Positions 1-9,315 of a stretch of 64,000 nt of DNA are shown here, piece by piece. Positions within the stretch are counted from its first letter, which is position 1. Each line of letters starts with the position of its first letter. The stretch comes from Nocardia pneumoniae NBRC 100136 (GTDB lineage: Bacteria; Actinomycetota; Actinomycetes; Mycobacteriales; Mycobacteriaceae): assembly GCF_000308755.1 (NCBI RefSeq), contig NZ_BAGF01000026.1, positions 24,698 to 88,697 on the forward strand, written 5' to 3'. A program made the translations under genes and the position numbers. The notes beneath the pieces are model-generated. The model saw nothing but the letters and a program-made list of their open reading frames with translations, made no database searches and had not been told where the DNA came from.

Positions 1-481
1 CGTGCGGGAGGAAACCGCGCAGTGTCTGCCAGGGGTGGGCGATGTTCAGCGCCAGCAGCGCGTCGAATCGTTCCGGTGCACGCAGCACGAGCAGGTGGGC
101 GATGTAGCCGCCCCAGTCGTGCCCGACCAGCAGGACGCGGTCGAGGCCGAGCGCGTCCAGCAGGGCGAGCAGATCGGAGGCGACCTCCTCCTTGGCCCAC
201 CGGTGTGGCGCGGGGCCGGACCAGCCGTACCCGGGCAGGTCCGGCGCGATGATCCGCAGTCCGTCCGGTGGGTCGGCGAGCAGGTGACGGTACGCGTAGT
301 GATGCTGTGGCCAGCCGTGCAGCGCGAGCACGGGGCGTCCGTCCGGGGCACCCGCCTCGGTGACGTGGAAACGGATGCCGCGCGCGGTGACGAACGAGCG
401 CCGTACACCGGCGATGTCCGGCGGACCGGCCGCCGGGTCCGATTCCGGAGCGGGTGCGAAGAACGAGGGCCGCCAGGGCAT
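1..481 (-). CDS. alpha/beta hydrolase, epoxide-hydrolase/dehalogenase-like (3' part off the window)
   Basis: About 160 N-terminal residues are visible; the gene runs off the left edge. The ATG at 481 gives MPWRPSFFAP. The oxyanion motif HGWPQ is at residues 55-59, followed by the strand DLPGYGWSG (81-89) and the nucleophile elbow GHDWGG (120-125). The nucleophile is therefore an aspartate (D122), as in epoxide hydrolases and haloalkane dehalogenases, not the serine of lipases. The lid domain, catalytic His and acid lie outside the window, so the substrate cannot be assigned. It is transcribed away from rtcB's 3' end on the same strand, 43 nt downstream, so the two may be co-transcribed. No strong Shine-Dalgarno is visible before this ATG. 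Confidence 0.85.
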   Translation of the reverse strand, partial: MPWRPSFFAPAPESDPAAGPPDIAGVRRSFVTARGIRFHVTEAGAPDGRPVLALHGWPQHHYAYRHLLADPPDGLRIIAPDLPGYGWSGPAPHRWAKEEVASDLLALLDALGLDRVLLVGHDWGGYIAHLLVLRAPERFDALLALNIAHPWQTLRGFLPH

Positions 482-524
482 ATCCGATCGTAACGAGAAG
501 ATCGGCACCGAAGCTACGCGGCCG

Positions 525-1748
525 TCACCCCTTCACGCACAGCACCTGGTGCAGCGTCGCGACGACGTCGACCAGGTCGCGCTGCGCCGCGATGACCTCG
601 TCGATGTCTTTGTACGCGGCGGGGATCTCGTCCACCACGCCCGCGTCCTTGCGCGACTCGACGCCCTCGGTCTGGGCGATGAGGTCGGCGACGGTGAACT
701 GCTTCTTGGCCGCATTGCGGCTCATCCGCCGTCCCGCGCCGTGCGAGGCCGACTGGAACGACGCCGGATTCCCCTTACCGCGCACCACATACGACCGGGT
801 GCCCATCGAGCCGGGGATCAGCGCGAGATCGCCCTCGCCCGCACGCACGGCGCCCTTGCGGGTAACCAGCATCGGCACACCGTCGATGATCTCCTCCGCC
901 ACATAGTTGTGGTGGCAGCTGATCGGCTGCTCGAAACGCACTCCGCGACCGGCGAATTCGGCGCTGACCGCGCGGCACACCAGGGCGAGCATGACCGCGC
1001 GGTTGCGTGCGGCGTACTCCTGCGCCCAGGTGAGGTCGCGCCGGTACGCCTCCATCTCCGGCGTGCCGGAGACGAAGACCGCCAGGTCGCGGTCGGGCAG
1101 GTCGGCGTTGTGCGGCAGGGTTCGCGCGATCGTCATGTGCCGCTCGGCGAGTTCCTTGCCGATGTTCCGGCTGCCGGAGTGCAGCAGGATCCACACCCGG
1201 TCGTCCTGGTCCAGGCAGACCTCGATGAAGTGGTTGCCGCCGCCGAGCGTGCCCATCTGCTTGTGCGCCTTGGACTCGCGGGCCTGCACGTGATCGTCGA
1301 GAGCGCCGAAGGAACCCCAGAAGCGGTCCCAACCCGCGCGCAGCGTCGGGGTGCTCACGCCGAGCCAGGCGACCTGGGTGCCGAGCCTGGTGACGTCGAC
1401 CGGGTCGTGGTGGGCCTGGAACCCCACCGGCACCGCCGCCTCGATCCGCGAGCGCAGCGAGTGCAGGTTGTCGGGCAGATCGGCCGCGGTGAGGTCGGTG
1501 CGCACGCTCTCCATGCCGCAGCCGATGTCCACCCCGACCGCGGCGGGCGACACCGCGTCCTTCATCGCGATCACCGAGCCGACCGTGGCCCCCTTGCCGA
1601 GGTGCACGTCCGGCATGACGCGGACGCCGTGGACCCATTTCAGCGCGGCGATATTGCGCAGCTGCCGGAGCGCGGCCTGCTCGACCTCGTGCTCGTGGGC
1701 CCACATCAGCGTCTGCGCCTTGGTGCCGCGCAGCTCGACGGGAAACAT
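525..1748 (-). CDS. rtcB: RNA-splicing ligase RtcB
   Basis: This 407-residue protein matches the short bacterial RtcB type, which joins 2',3'-cyclic phosphate or 3'-phosphate RNA ends to 5'-OH ends using GTP and Mn2+. Metal ligands are recognisable in DVHLGKGATVGSV (47-59), GVDIGCGM (C77) and HKQMGTLGGGNHF. The histidine that becomes guanylylated sits in SHGAGRRMSR (H336), matching H337 of the E. coli enzyme. The ATG at 1748 is preceded by GAGAGGA about nine bases upstream. Neither an RtcA cyclase nor an archease is next to it, and no tRNA fragment is nearby. The role (tRNA or rRNA repair) is inferred from the family only. Confidence 0.95.
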   Translation of the reverse strand: MFPVELRGTKAQTLMWAHEHEVEQAALRQLRNIAALKWVHGVRVMPDVHLGKGATVGSVIAMKDAVSPAAVGVDIGCGMESVRTDLTAADLPDNLHSLRSRIEAAVPVGFQAHHDPVDVTRLGTQVAWLGVSTPTLRAGWDRFWGSFGALDDHVQARESKAHKQMGTLGGGNHFIEVCLDQDDRVWILLHSGSRNIGKELAERHMTIARTLPHNADLPDRDLAVFVSGTPEMEAYRRDLTWAQEYAARNRAVMLALVCRAVSAEFAGRGVRFEQPISCHHNYVAEEIIDGVPMLVTRKGAVRAGEGDLALIPGSMGTRSYVVRGKGNPASFQSASHGAGRRMSRNAAKKQFTVADLIAQTEGVESRKDAGVVDEIPAAYKDIDEVIAAQRDLVDVVATLHQVLCVKG

Positions 1749-1840
1749 GGTCTCGATCCTCTCGTTGCTTCTCACTATCAACGGTAGGGACCGAGAGCCC
1801 CGGATGCACCCGAATATCGACCGACCGGACGGTCCGATTT

Positions 1841-2920
1841 TTAGCCGGTGACCCGACCGAGCCCCGCGCGGTAGACGCGCTCGGCATTTCCGTGCGCGAT
1901 CGCCGTGACCAGGGCTTCCGCGTCGGCGGTGGTGATCGCGTCGGCGGCGAGCCACTCGTCCATCAGCGTGCCGAGTCCGCGCCGCCAGAGCAGTGCGCCC
2001 AGGTAGTGCAGTTCCGGCAGCCCGTAGCCGTCCGAGGAGTAACACAGCGCACGGAACGGGGCGAGCTCGAGTGTCTCCGCGAGCAGCGCCGCGGCGCGGT
2101 GCCCCACATACGGGATGGTGAGGCCGAGATCCACGTGGACGTGGTCGAAGAGGTGAGCGAGGTAGGCGGCGTTGCGATGGAACGGCCAGCAGTGCAGCAA
2201 CATCACCGAGAGCCCTTTGCCCGCGGTGCGGCGCAGGAAGTCGGTGAGCAGCAGCGGATCGCTGTGCCGCAGGTGGAGGTCGGGGTCGCCGAACCCGGTG
2301 TGGAATTGCAGGGGGAGGCCGAGCTCGGCCCCGATTCGCGCGCCGAGCCCGACCAGCCAGCCGAGCACATGCGGATCGGTGAGCCGGTGTTCGGGAGCGA
2401 AACTGGTCGGCGGGTGATCCTGCGCCGGAAAATCCAAGCCGCAGCGGTAGGCGACGATCGTCTTGAAACCGACGGCGGTGGCGGCGCGAGCGCGCAGCTC
2501 GGCTTCGATCCGGTCGTAGACGCCCGACACCGCCCCGACCTGCGCGATGACCTGTTCGGCGACCTCTTCCAGGCGTACGACCTCGTGCACGTCTGCGTCC
2601 ACCAGCGCGGCGAAATCCGCTGCGCCACCGCCGATGCCGGTGTCCAGGAACCATCGGGTCACGCCCGACGCGCGCAGCAGCCGCGCGGCGGCTTCGCCTG
2701 CCCCGAGCTGGGCGCGATGGCGCAGATAGACGTCCGGGCCGACGTGCGCGGGCAGGTCGAGCGCGGGCGCGCACCAGCGGCGCACCGCCAGCCCGATCGC
2801 GGAATCGAAACTGCCCCGCGCCCCTTCGCCGAGCAAGCGCTCGAAACCGGGACGATCCAGCGTGCCGCGGTCGACGCCGTGACAGTGGTGGTCGGTCAGC
2901 GGCACGTCGTCGGTGAGCAC
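1841..2920 (-). CDS. amidohydrolase-2 family protein, FluG N-domain-like
   Basis: The 359-residue TIM-barrel metal hydrolase starts with the metal-binding signature HHCHG (11-15) and has later barrel motifs GFKTIVAYR, QFHTGFGD, HCWPF and SSDGYG, which supply the usual His/Asp ligands. It starts at GTG 2920, one base after the TGA of the glutamine-synthetase-like gene, so the two are translationally coupled. The same two domains are fused in eukaryotic FluG-type proteins, and paired neighbours of this kind occur in actinobacteria. The likely role is hydrolysis of an amide or gamma-glutamylated compound made or used by the partner. The actual substrate is unknown. Confidence 0.8.
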   Translation of the reverse strand: MLTDDVPLTDHHCHGVDRGTLDRPGFERLLGEGARGSFDSAIGLAVRRWCAPALDLPAHVGPDVYLRHRAQLGAGEAAARLLRASGVTRWFLDTGIGGGAADFAALVDADVHEVVRLEEVAEQVIAQVGAVSGVYDRIEAELRARAATAVGFKTIVAYRCGLDFPAQDHPPTSFAPEHRLTDPHVLGWLVGLGARIGAELGLPLQFHTGFGDPDLHLRHSDPLLLTDFLRRTAGKGLSVMLLHCWPFHRNAAYLAHLFDHVHVDLGLTIPYVGHRAAALLAETLELAPFRALCYSSDGYGLPELHYLGALLWRRGLGTLMDEWLAADAITTADAEALVTAIAHGNAERVYRAGLGRVTG

Positions 2921-2921
2921 G

Positions 2922-4289
2922 TCAGAACCGCCAGCGCGTCAGGGCGATGAGTTCTTCGGCGCTCGCGTCGGCGTATCGTTCGGCTTCCGCGCGGCGCACG
3001 GTGAGCAGCGCGTCGTGCAGCTCGGCGCCCATCGCGGTGGCGAGCACCCGGGACGCGGCGAGGTGGTCGGCGGCTTCGGCCGGGGTGGTCGGCAGTCGGC
3101 GGACGTCCGAGATCTTGCGGGCCTCGGCATCGAAAGTGACCGGGTCGCCGCTGATTTCGGCGGGCAAGCGCAACTCTTCGGCGATACCGGCGAGCCCGGC
3201 CGCGATCACCGAGCCGACGATCAGGTACGGATTGCCGGTCGCGTCGAAGCACTTGATCTCGGCGTTGGCCGCCCACCCTTCGGTGCCGCGCACCCCGGTG
3301 ATGAAGCGCAGGGCCGCCTCTCTGGTCTCGCGACCCCAGCACTGCCACACCCCGGCCCAGCGCGAGGGCTCCAGACGCAGGAAGCTCGCCGGATTGCCCG
3401 CGCCGACCGCGACCAGCGCGGGCAATTCACGCAGCACCCCCGCCAAGAACGCCTCGCCGGTGCGCCGCATACCGTGCGGACCGTCACCGCCCGCGAACAA
3501 GGGGCCCTCGTCGTCGTGCACGGACAGATGCAGGTGCGCTCCGGAACCGGCGCCGCCCGGCTCGATGGACGGGGCAAGCAGCGCCCGCCACCCGTGCCGC
3601 GCGCTCACCTGACGGATCGTGTGCCGGACCAGGACGGCCTCGTCCGCCGCGGTGACCGGCTCGGACGGCTCCACCGACAATTCCAATTGGCCGAGCGCGT
3701 ATTCGGGGTGGAACTGGGCCACCGCGACACCCTGCCGGTCCAGTGCCGCGACCAGCTCGGCGGCGTAGTCGGCGACCTGCCCGAGCCGCACGATGCCGTA
3801 GGCGGGGCCGTGCACGGCGGGTGTGAAGCCCTCCGTGTCGTCGGCCCGGCCCACGGACCATTCGGTCTCGAAGGCCATGGACAACCCCAGTCCCGCCGCG
3901 CGCGCCGTCTCCGCCTGGCGGGCCGCGAAGTGACGCTGGCAGGCGACGAAGCGGGCGCCGTCCTGGGTGTACTTGTCGGCGGGCGCCCAAGCCCAGCCGG
4001 GCTGGCAGGCCAGTTCGGTCAGCTTGGACAGATCCGGGACCAGCCGCAGATCCCCGTCGGGACCGCCGAGATAGCGCCCGACCGTCATCAGGTCGTCGAA
4101 GGCGAAGGTCTCGAAGCACGGGGACACACCGACCCCGTACCAGGACGCGAGGTCGAGCCGCTGTTTCGGCACCGCTTTCACCCGCGTGATGCCCGCGTTG
4201 TCGACGAAGCTCAGCGCGATCATGGACGCGTCCAGCTGGTCGATCAGCGCGGTGTCGCCGTCGGCGGGAATGCGATCCGGCGTGGCCAT
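2922..4289 (-). CDS. glutamine-synthetase-like ATP-dependent ligase (GlnA/FluG C-domain family)
   Basis: The 455-residue protein keeps glutamine synthetase catalytic-domain landmarks: AFETEW (paired Glu), HPEYALGQLELS, GSGAHLHLS, NPASFLRL and the C-terminal FDATGNPYL. It departs from canonical GlnA: the family motif NPxSYKRL reads NPASFLRL, and I see no adenylylation-type tyrosine segment. This is probably a gamma-glutamyl ligase acting on an amine rather than the primary ammonia-assimilating enzyme. I chose ATG 4289 (MATPDRIPADG); an upstream in-frame ATG at 4316 is less likely because homologues usually begin near here. It is first in a coupled pair with the amidohydrolase. Its 5' end is partly duplicated upstream. 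Confidence 0.85.
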   Translation of the reverse strand: MATPDRIPADGDTALIDQLDASMIALSFVDNAGITRVKAVPKQRLDLASWYGVGVSPCFETFAFDDLMTVGRYLGGPDGDLRLVPDLSKLTELACQPGWAWAPADKYTQDGARFVACQRHFAARQAETARAAGLGLSMAFETEWSVGRADDTEGFTPAVHGPAYGIVRLGQVADYAAELVAALDRQGVAVAQFHPEYALGQLELSVEPSEPVTAADEAVLVRHTIRQVSARHGWRALLAPSIEPGGAGSGAHLHLSVHDDEGPLFAGGDGPHGMRRTGEAFLAGVLRELPALVAVGAGNPASFLRLEPSRWAGVWQCWGRETREAALRFITGVRGTEGWAANAEIKCFDATGNPYLIVGSVIAAGLAGIAEELRLPAEISGDPVTFDAEARKISDVRRLPTTPAEAADHLAASRVLATAMGAELHDALLTVRRAEAERYADASAEELIALTRWRF

Positions 4290-4437
4290 GCGTACACGAT
4301 ATCGGTTCGGGCCCACCGGGAACCGAGGCGCGGTGATCAGCGCGGTGTCGCCGTCGGCGGGGATGCGATTCGGCGTGGCGGCTTGTTCACCACGCTTTCG
4401 GCGCAGGTGCGCTGGGAGCCGAGGCGCGCGGTAATGA
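4242..4437. repeat. diverged tandem duplication of the 5' end of the glutamine-synthetase-like gene
   Basis: A roughly 46-bp block at 4242-4287, covering the first codons of the gene on the minus strand, recurs at 4335-4380 with about two mismatches. Sequence following each block is also related: GAACCGAGGCGCGGT near 4319 and GAGCCGAGGCGCGCGGT near 4416. The repeat period is therefore about 93 bp. The outer copy is not in an open continuation of the gene, so it looks like a relic of a local duplication of the promoter/start region. Confidence 0.75.
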
Positions 4438-4475
4438 GGTTAGGCCCGGCGAGCTCACTTGCTCGGGCGCAGGGG

Positions 4476-4501
4476 GAGTAAGGACACGCGCGTCCTTACT
4501 C
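4476..4501 (-). terminator. hairpin at the ribokinase stop codon
   Basis: A perfect 10-bp inverted repeat (GAGTAAGGAC and GTCCTTACTC) with a 6-nt loop. The stop codon of the ribokinase gene lies inside the first arm on the minus strand. No U-tract follows, as is common for actinobacterial intrinsic terminators. Confidence 0.65.
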
Positions 4502-5374
4502 GGCGACCAGCGCGGCGGTGATCTCTTCCCGGGTGGGGAGCGAGCTGCTCGCGCCCAGTGTGGTCGTCGCCAGCGCACCGGCCGCGCAGGCCCAGGTCAG
4601 CGCCCATTCCGGGCCGCGGTGCCAGGCGGCGGCCAGCGCGCCGGTGAACGCGTCGCCCGCCCCTGTGGTGTCGACGACCTCCACTCGCGGGCTGGGGCAC
4701 GACACCCGCGTATCGCCCGGGCCGCGGTAGTCCGCGCCTGCCGCCCCACGGGTCACCACAACGTGCGGAACCTGCTCGAGGTAGTCGTGCAGCTGCTCGG
4801 CTTCACCCGAATTGACCACCGCGACATCCACATCTGCCCACAGCTCGGCGGGCAGGCGGCGGACCGGCGAGGGATTCAGCAGGACGGTCGTGGCGTGCGC
4901 GCGGGCGTGGCGCGCGGCGGCGGCCACCGTGTCGATCGGAATCTCCAACTGGCACAACAGGATATCGGCGGCCGCGATGGCCGTCAGGTCGTCCTCGGTG
5001 AGCTCGGTCATCCGCGCGTTGGCGCCGCCGACGACGATGATGCTGTTCTCTCCGTCGCTGTCGACGACGATCGTGGCGATGCCGCTCGGTCCGGCCACAG
5101 TGCGCAGCCCGTCGACGGCCACCGCGGAATCCGTGAGCGTCGCGCCCAGTTCGGTGGCGAACACGTCTTCGCCGACCGCCCCGAGGAATCGCACCGCCGC
5201 ACCGGCTCGCCGCGCCGCGATGGCCTGATTGGCGCCTTTCCCGCCCGGCACCATGGCGAAGCTCGTGCCGAGCACCGTCTCCCCGGGAGCGGGTCGCCGC
5301 GCGGTCGTGGTCACCAGGTCCATGTTGATGCTGCCGAGCACCACGATCGCCGGAGCGTCCTGTTCGGGCGTCAT
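4496..5374 (-). CDS. rbsK: ribokinase (PfkB family)
   Basis: The 292-residue sugar kinase would phosphorylate D-ribose with ATP. PfkB signature 1 is visible as GGKGANQA (about 44-51) after the substrate-binding start GSINMDLV, and signature 2 as DTTGAGDAF with the catalytic Asp in GAGD. The N-terminal motif NMDL and the GGKG box favour ribokinase over adenosine or fructose kinases, although no ribose transporter or repressor is adjacent. The start is ATG 5374. It is divergent from proA with about 280 bp between. A hairpin lies on its stop codon. Confidence 0.85.
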   Translation of the reverse strand: MTPEQDAPAIVVLGSINMDLVTTTARRPAPGETVLGTSFAMVPGGKGANQAIAARRAGAAVRFLGAVGEDVFATELGATLTDSAVAVDGLRTVAGPSGIATIVVDSDGENSIIVVGGANARMTELTEDDLTAIAAADILLCQLEIPIDTVAAAARHARAHATTVLLNPSPVRRLPAELWADVDVAVVNSGEAEQLHDYLEQVPHVVVTRGAAGADYRGPGDTRVSCPSPRVEVVDTTGAGDAFTGALAAAWHRGPEWALTWACAAGALATTTLGASSSLPTREEITAALVAE

Positions 5375-5645
5375 ATGGCCGGACGGTAGTCGCCGAACCC
5401 GCGCCGTGCACGTAGCCGCGTGCCCGACGGCAGCGTTCTCGCCCCACTCCGCGTAACGAGGTGCCGCGGGAGCACCGGGTCACGCGACGCACCGTGATCA
5501 CCGGCCTCGGCCCAGCTGCCGACGACCGCACCGCGGAGCCGGGAAATCCTTGGTCACGTCGACTGTGGCCTGTCCGACGGCGAACGTTCTCGCGACCGGA
5601 TGCTGGTGTGGCCGAGCAGGTGGAATCGGCAGTGCCGCCGGTGCG

Positions 5646-5651
5646 TAGGCT
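5646..5651 (+). promoter_or_regulatory. -10 box of a leaderless proA promoter
   Basis: TAGGCT is followed by six bases and then the proA ATG, the spacing expected when transcription starts on the first base of the start codon. No Shine-Dalgarno precedes this ATG, which agrees with leaderless translation. The rest of the divergent interval 5375-5645 holds no gene I can support. Confidence 0.6.
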
Positions 5652-5657
5652 GTACCC

Positions 5658-6923
5658 ATGACGGTAGGAACGACGACCCAGCCGGATGTCCGCGAGGTGG
5701 TGCACGAGGCCGCGCGCAAGGCCAGAGTCGCGTCGCGGACGCTGGCGCGGCTGACGACCGCGCGGAAGAACGAGGCGCTGCACGCCGCCGCCGACGCGCT
5801 GCTGGCCGCCGCCGACCGGGCGCTCGCCGCCAACGCCGAGGACATCGCCGCCGCACAGGCCGCGGGCACCGAGGAGTCGCTGCTCGACCGGTTGCGGCTG
5901 ACCAAGCCGCGGATCGATGGCATCGCCTCCGGACTGCGTCAGGTGGCCGGGCTGCCCGATCCGGTCGGCGTTGTCGTCCGCGGCTCCACGCTGCCGAACG
6001 GCCTGGAGATCAAGCAGGTGCGCGTGCCGCTCGGTGTGGTCGGCATGGTGTACGAGGCCAGGCCGAACGTCACGGTCGACGCGTTCGGGCTCGCGCTCAA
6101 GTCCGGCAACGCCGCCCTGCTGCGCGGGTCGTCCTCGGCCGCCCGCTCCAACGCCGCGCTCGTCACCGTGCTGCGCGAATCGCTTGTCGCGCAGGATATC
6201 CCGGCCGACGCGGTGCAACTGCTGCCGAGCGAGGACCGCTCCAGCGTCACCCATCTGATCCAGGCCCGCGGCTTGGTCGACGTCGTCATTCCGCGCGGCG
6301 GCGCCGGGCTGATCAACGCGGTCGTCCGCGACGCGCAGGTGCCCACCATCGAGACCGGTACCGGCAATTGCCACGTGTACGTGCACGCCGCCGCCGATCT
6401 GGACATGGCCGAGCAGATCCTGATCAACGCCAAGACCCGCCGTCCCAGCGTGTGCAACGCGGCCGAGACCGTTCTGATCGACGCGGCGATCGCCGACACC
6501 GCGCTGCCGAAGCTCACCGAGGCGCTCGAGCGGCACAACGTCACCATCCACGGCGACCTGCCCGGCCAGGTTCCGGCGACCGATGCCGACTGGGGCGAGG
6601 AATACCTCACCCTGGACATCGCGCTCAAGGTCGTCGACGACCTGGACGCGGCGGTGGAGCACATCAACACCTGGGGCACCGGCCACACCGAGGCCATCGT
6701 CACCGGCGACCTGTCGGCCGCGCGCGAGTTCACCAGCCGCGTCGACGCCGCCGCCGTCATGGTGAACGCTTCCACCGCGTTCACCGACGGCGAGCAGTTC
6801 GGCTTCGGCGCCGAGATCGGCATCTCGACCCAGAAGCTGCACGCCCGCGGCCCGATGGCGCTGCCGGAACTGACCTCGACGAAGTGGATTGTCTGGGGCG
6901 ACGGCCAGATCCGTCCCGTCTGA
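5658..6923 (+). CDS. proA: gamma-glutamyl phosphate reductase
   Basis: The 421-residue NADPH-dependent enzyme reduces gamma-glutamyl phosphate to glutamate semialdehyde in proline synthesis. Diagnostic stretches are [20 protein letters not shown] (131-150), PRGGAGLIN (212-220) and the catalytic cysteine in [10 protein letters not shown] (C266). The length is normal for ProA. The ATG at 5658 lacks a Shine-Dalgarno but sits at leaderless distance from TAGGCT. The partner kinase proB is not in the window. The downstream order proA, AAA ATPase, VWA protein, then nadD is shared with mycobacteria. Confidence 0.97.
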   Translation: MTVGTTTQPDVREVVHEAARKARVASRTLARLTTARKNEALHAAADALLAAADRALAANAEDIAAAQAAGTEESLLDRLRLTKPRIDGIASGLRQVAGLPDPVGVVVRGSTLPNGLEIKQVRVPLGVVGMVYEARPNVTVDAFGLALKSGNAALLRGSSSAARSNAALVTVLRESLVAQDIPADAVQLLPSEDRSSVTHLIQARGLVDVVIPRGGAGLINAVVRDAQVPTIETGTGNCHVYVHAAADLDMAEQILINAKTRRPSVCNAAETVLIDAAIADTALPKLTEALERHNVTIHGDLPGQVPATDADWGEEYLTLDIALKVVDDLDAAVEHINTWGTGHTEAIVTGDLSAAREFTSRVDAAAVMVNASTAFTDGEQFGFGAEIGISTQKLHARGPMALPELTSTKWIVWGDGQIRPV

Positions 6924-6999
6924 CTCGCACTGGTCGCGGACGACGGCACATCGGTACTGCCGTACCGTGAGGGTGGGTACGGAAGAAAGGTACGCGTCG

Positions 7000-7878
7000 G
7001 TGTCGGACACTACGGGTCAGGAACCGGTCTTCGCATCGGTGGACGATGTGATCGAGCGGTTGGCCAGCACGGGGTACCTGGCGGACAAGGCCACCGCCAC
7101 GTCGGTGTTCCTCGCCGATCGGCTGGGCAAGCCGCTGCTGATCGAGGGACCGGCGGGCGTCGGCAAGACCGAGTTGGCGCGCGCGGTCGCGCAGACCTCG
7201 GGCGCCGAGCTGGTCCGGTTGCAGTGCTACGAGGGCGTCGACGAGGCTCGCGCGCTGTACGAATGGAACCACGCCAAGCAGATCCTGCGGATTCAGGCCT
7301 CCAGCGAGAACGACTGGCAGGAGACGAAGGCCGACGTCTTCACCGAGGAGTTCCTGCTGTCGCGGCCGCTGCTCACCGCGATCCGGCGCACCGAACCGAC
7401 GGTGCTGCTGATCGATGAGACCGACAAGGCCGACGTCGAAATCGAGGGCCTCCTGCTCGAGGTGCTCAGCGACTTCGCGGTGACGGTGCCGGAGCTGGGC
7501 ACCATCACCGCCAGCCGCAAGCCGTTCGTCGTGCTCACCTCGAACGCCACCCGCGACCTGTCCGAAGCCCTCAAGCGCCGCTGCCTCTACCTGCACCTGG
7601 ACTTCCCGGACGAGGAACTGGAGCGGCGCATCCTGGCCAGCCGGGTGCCCGAGCTGTCGGCCGCGGTCGCCGCGCAGTTGGTGCGGATCGTGCACGTGCT
7701 GCGCGGCATGCAGTTGAAGAAGCTGCCCTCGGTCGCCGAGTCGATCGACTGGGGCCGCACGCTGCTGGCGCTCGGCCTGCGCGATCTGGACGACACGACC
7801 GTCCGCGCCACTCTCGGTGTCGTGCTGAAGCACCAGAGCGATCACCAGCGCGCGCTGGCCGAACTGAAGCTGGCCTGA
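7000..7878 (+). CDS. MoxR-family AAA+ ATPase
   Basis: A 292-residue AAA+ ATPase. Walker A is GPAGVGKT (50-57), Walker B is VLLIDE and sensor 1 is VLTSNATRDLS, followed by the arginine-finger region ALKRRCLYL. The start is GTG 7000, fixed by GGAAGAAAGG nine bases upstream; the longer open frame to 6889 overlaps proA and is not needed. It is followed after three bases by a VWA-domain gene. MoxR ATPases typically act as chaperones that insert metal cofactors or assemble complexes together with such VWA partners (CoxD/CoxE-like pair). The client is unknown, and no dehydrogenase subunits are adjacent. Confidence 0.9.
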   Translation: MSDTTGQEPVFASVDDVIERLASTGYLADKATATSVFLADRLGKPLLIEGPAGVGKTELARAVAQTSGAELVRLQCYEGVDEARALYEWNHAKQILRIQASSENDWQETKADVFTEEFLLSRPLLTAIRRTEPTVLLIDETDKADVEIEGLLLEVLSDFAVTVPELGTITASRKPFVVLTSNATRDLSEALKRRCLYLHLDFPDEELERRILASRVPELSAAVAAQLVRIVHVLRGMQLKKLPSVAESIDWGRTLLALGLRDLDDTTVRATLGVVLKHQSDHQRALAELKLA

Positions 7879-7881
7879 GCC

Positions 7882-9306
7882 ATGGCGGCGGGATCGGTCC
7901 CTGCGGATGTCGCGTCGCTGAGCGCGCCGCACGGGCTGCCCGGCCACCTGGTCGGCTTCGTTGAGGCGCTGCGGGCGCGCGGTATCCCGGTCGGCCCGTC
8001 CGAGACCGTGGACGCGGGCCGCGTGGTGACCGTGCTCGACTTGATGGACCGCGAGGTCCTGCGCGAGGGCTTGGCCTGCGCGCTGCTGCGGCGCACTACG
8101 CACCGAGCGACCTTCGACGGACTGTTCGACCTGTGGTTCCCCGCCGCGTTGGGGGAACGCGTCGGGGCGGCGGACGAGGTCGAGATTCCCCGCACGCCCT
8201 CCGGTGACGTGGACATCCCGGCGTTGCGCGAGCTGCTCGCCGACCTGCTCACCCAGGACGCGACCGCGCGGCTGGAGGCACTGGCCGCGCAGTTGGTCGA
8301 GCAGCTGGGTCAGTATCAGGCCGCGAGCCAGTCGTCGTTCTCGGCGTACAAGGCGCTGAAAGAGGTGCAGCCGCAGACCTTGCTGGCCAAGATTCTCGCG
8401 GGACTGGCCGCGGGACCCGACACCAGCGAGTTCGACATGGAGATCGCCCGCCGCGCGGCCCGCCAGCGCATCGCCGGATTCCGCGCGACCGTCGAGGCGG
8501 AGACCAGGCGCCGCGTCGCCGAACGGATCGGCCGGGAGCGGGTGGCCGGATACGGCGTCGCCCGCCAAGCCGAGGAGGTCGATTTCCTGCGCGCCTCGGA
8601 GGCCGAACTCGCCGAACTCAAGCGCGGCACCCAGCGTCTGGCCCGCATCCTGGCCTCCCGTCTGGCCGCCCGGCGCAGGCACGCCCGCCGCGGCGAGATC
8701 GATCTGCGCCGGACCTTGCGCAGATCCATGTCGACCGGCGGCGTGCCGATCGATCTGGTGAACCGCAAGCCGCGTCCCGGCCGTCCGGAACTGGTGCTGC
8801 TGTGTGATGTCTCCGGCTCGGTGGCAGGTTTCAGCAACTTCACGCTGCTGCTGGTGAGCGCGTTGCGCGAACAGTTCTCCCGGGTGCGGATCTTCGCGTT
8901 CGTCGACCAAGTAGACGAGGTCACCCGGTTCTTCGACCCGCGCACCCAACTGGACCAGGCGATGACCAGGATCTTCAGCGAGGCGAACGTGGCGGGCTTC
9001 GACGGGCACTCCGACTACGGCCAGGCGCTGACCGGGTTCGCGAGGGACTACCCGGACGCCGTCACCAGTCGCAGTTCGCTGCTCATCCTCGGCGACGCCC
9101 GCACGAACTACCGCGACCCGGAGCTGGCCACGCTGCGGTCGCTGGTCGCGGTCGCCAAGCACGCGCACTGGCTCAATCCGGAACGACGCGACCAGTGGGG
9201 CACCGGTGATTCCGCCGCGGACAAGTACCGCGAGGTGATCGAGATGCACGAATGCCGCTCGGCCAAGCAGCTCACCGCGGTCGTGTCCCGGCTGCTGCCG
9301 GTGTAG
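7882..9306 (+). CDS. VWA domain (CoxE-like) protein, partner of the MoxR ATPase
   Basis: The 474-residue soluble protein has an alpha-helical, charged N-terminal two thirds with an Arg-rich segment at about 190-282. The C-terminal von Willebrand A domain starts near 303. The metal-ion-dependent adhesion site is intact: DVSGS (309-313) followed by a Ser/Thr-containing GHSDYG loop. No signal peptide or membrane segment is visible, so it acts in the cytosol. The three-base gap after the MoxR gene implies one transcript and a stable pair. The pair sits between proA and nadD as in mycobacteria. Confidence 0.88.
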   Translation: MAAGSVPADVASLSAPHGLPGHLVGFVEALRARGIPVGPSETVDAGRVVTVLDLMDREVLREGLACALLRRTTHRATFDGLFDLWFPAALGERVGAADEVEIPRTPSGDVDIPALRELLADLLTQDATARLEALAAQLVEQLGQYQAASQSSFSAYKALKEVQPQTLLAKILAGLAAGPDTSEFDMEIARRAARQRIAGFRATVEAETRRRVAERIGRERVAGYGVARQAEEVDFLRASEAELAELKRGTQRLARILASRLAARRRHARRGEIDLRRTLRRSMSTGGVPIDLVNRKPRPGRPELVLLCDVSGSVAGFSNFTLLLVSALREQFSRVRIFAFVDQVDEVTRFFDPRTQLDQAMTRIFSEANVAGFDGHSDYGQALTGFARDYPDAVTSRSSLLILGDARTNYRDPELATLRSLVAVAKHAHWLNPERRDQWGTGDSAADKYREVIEMHECRSAKQLTAVVSRLLPV

Positions 9307-9315
9307 GAGACGAGC

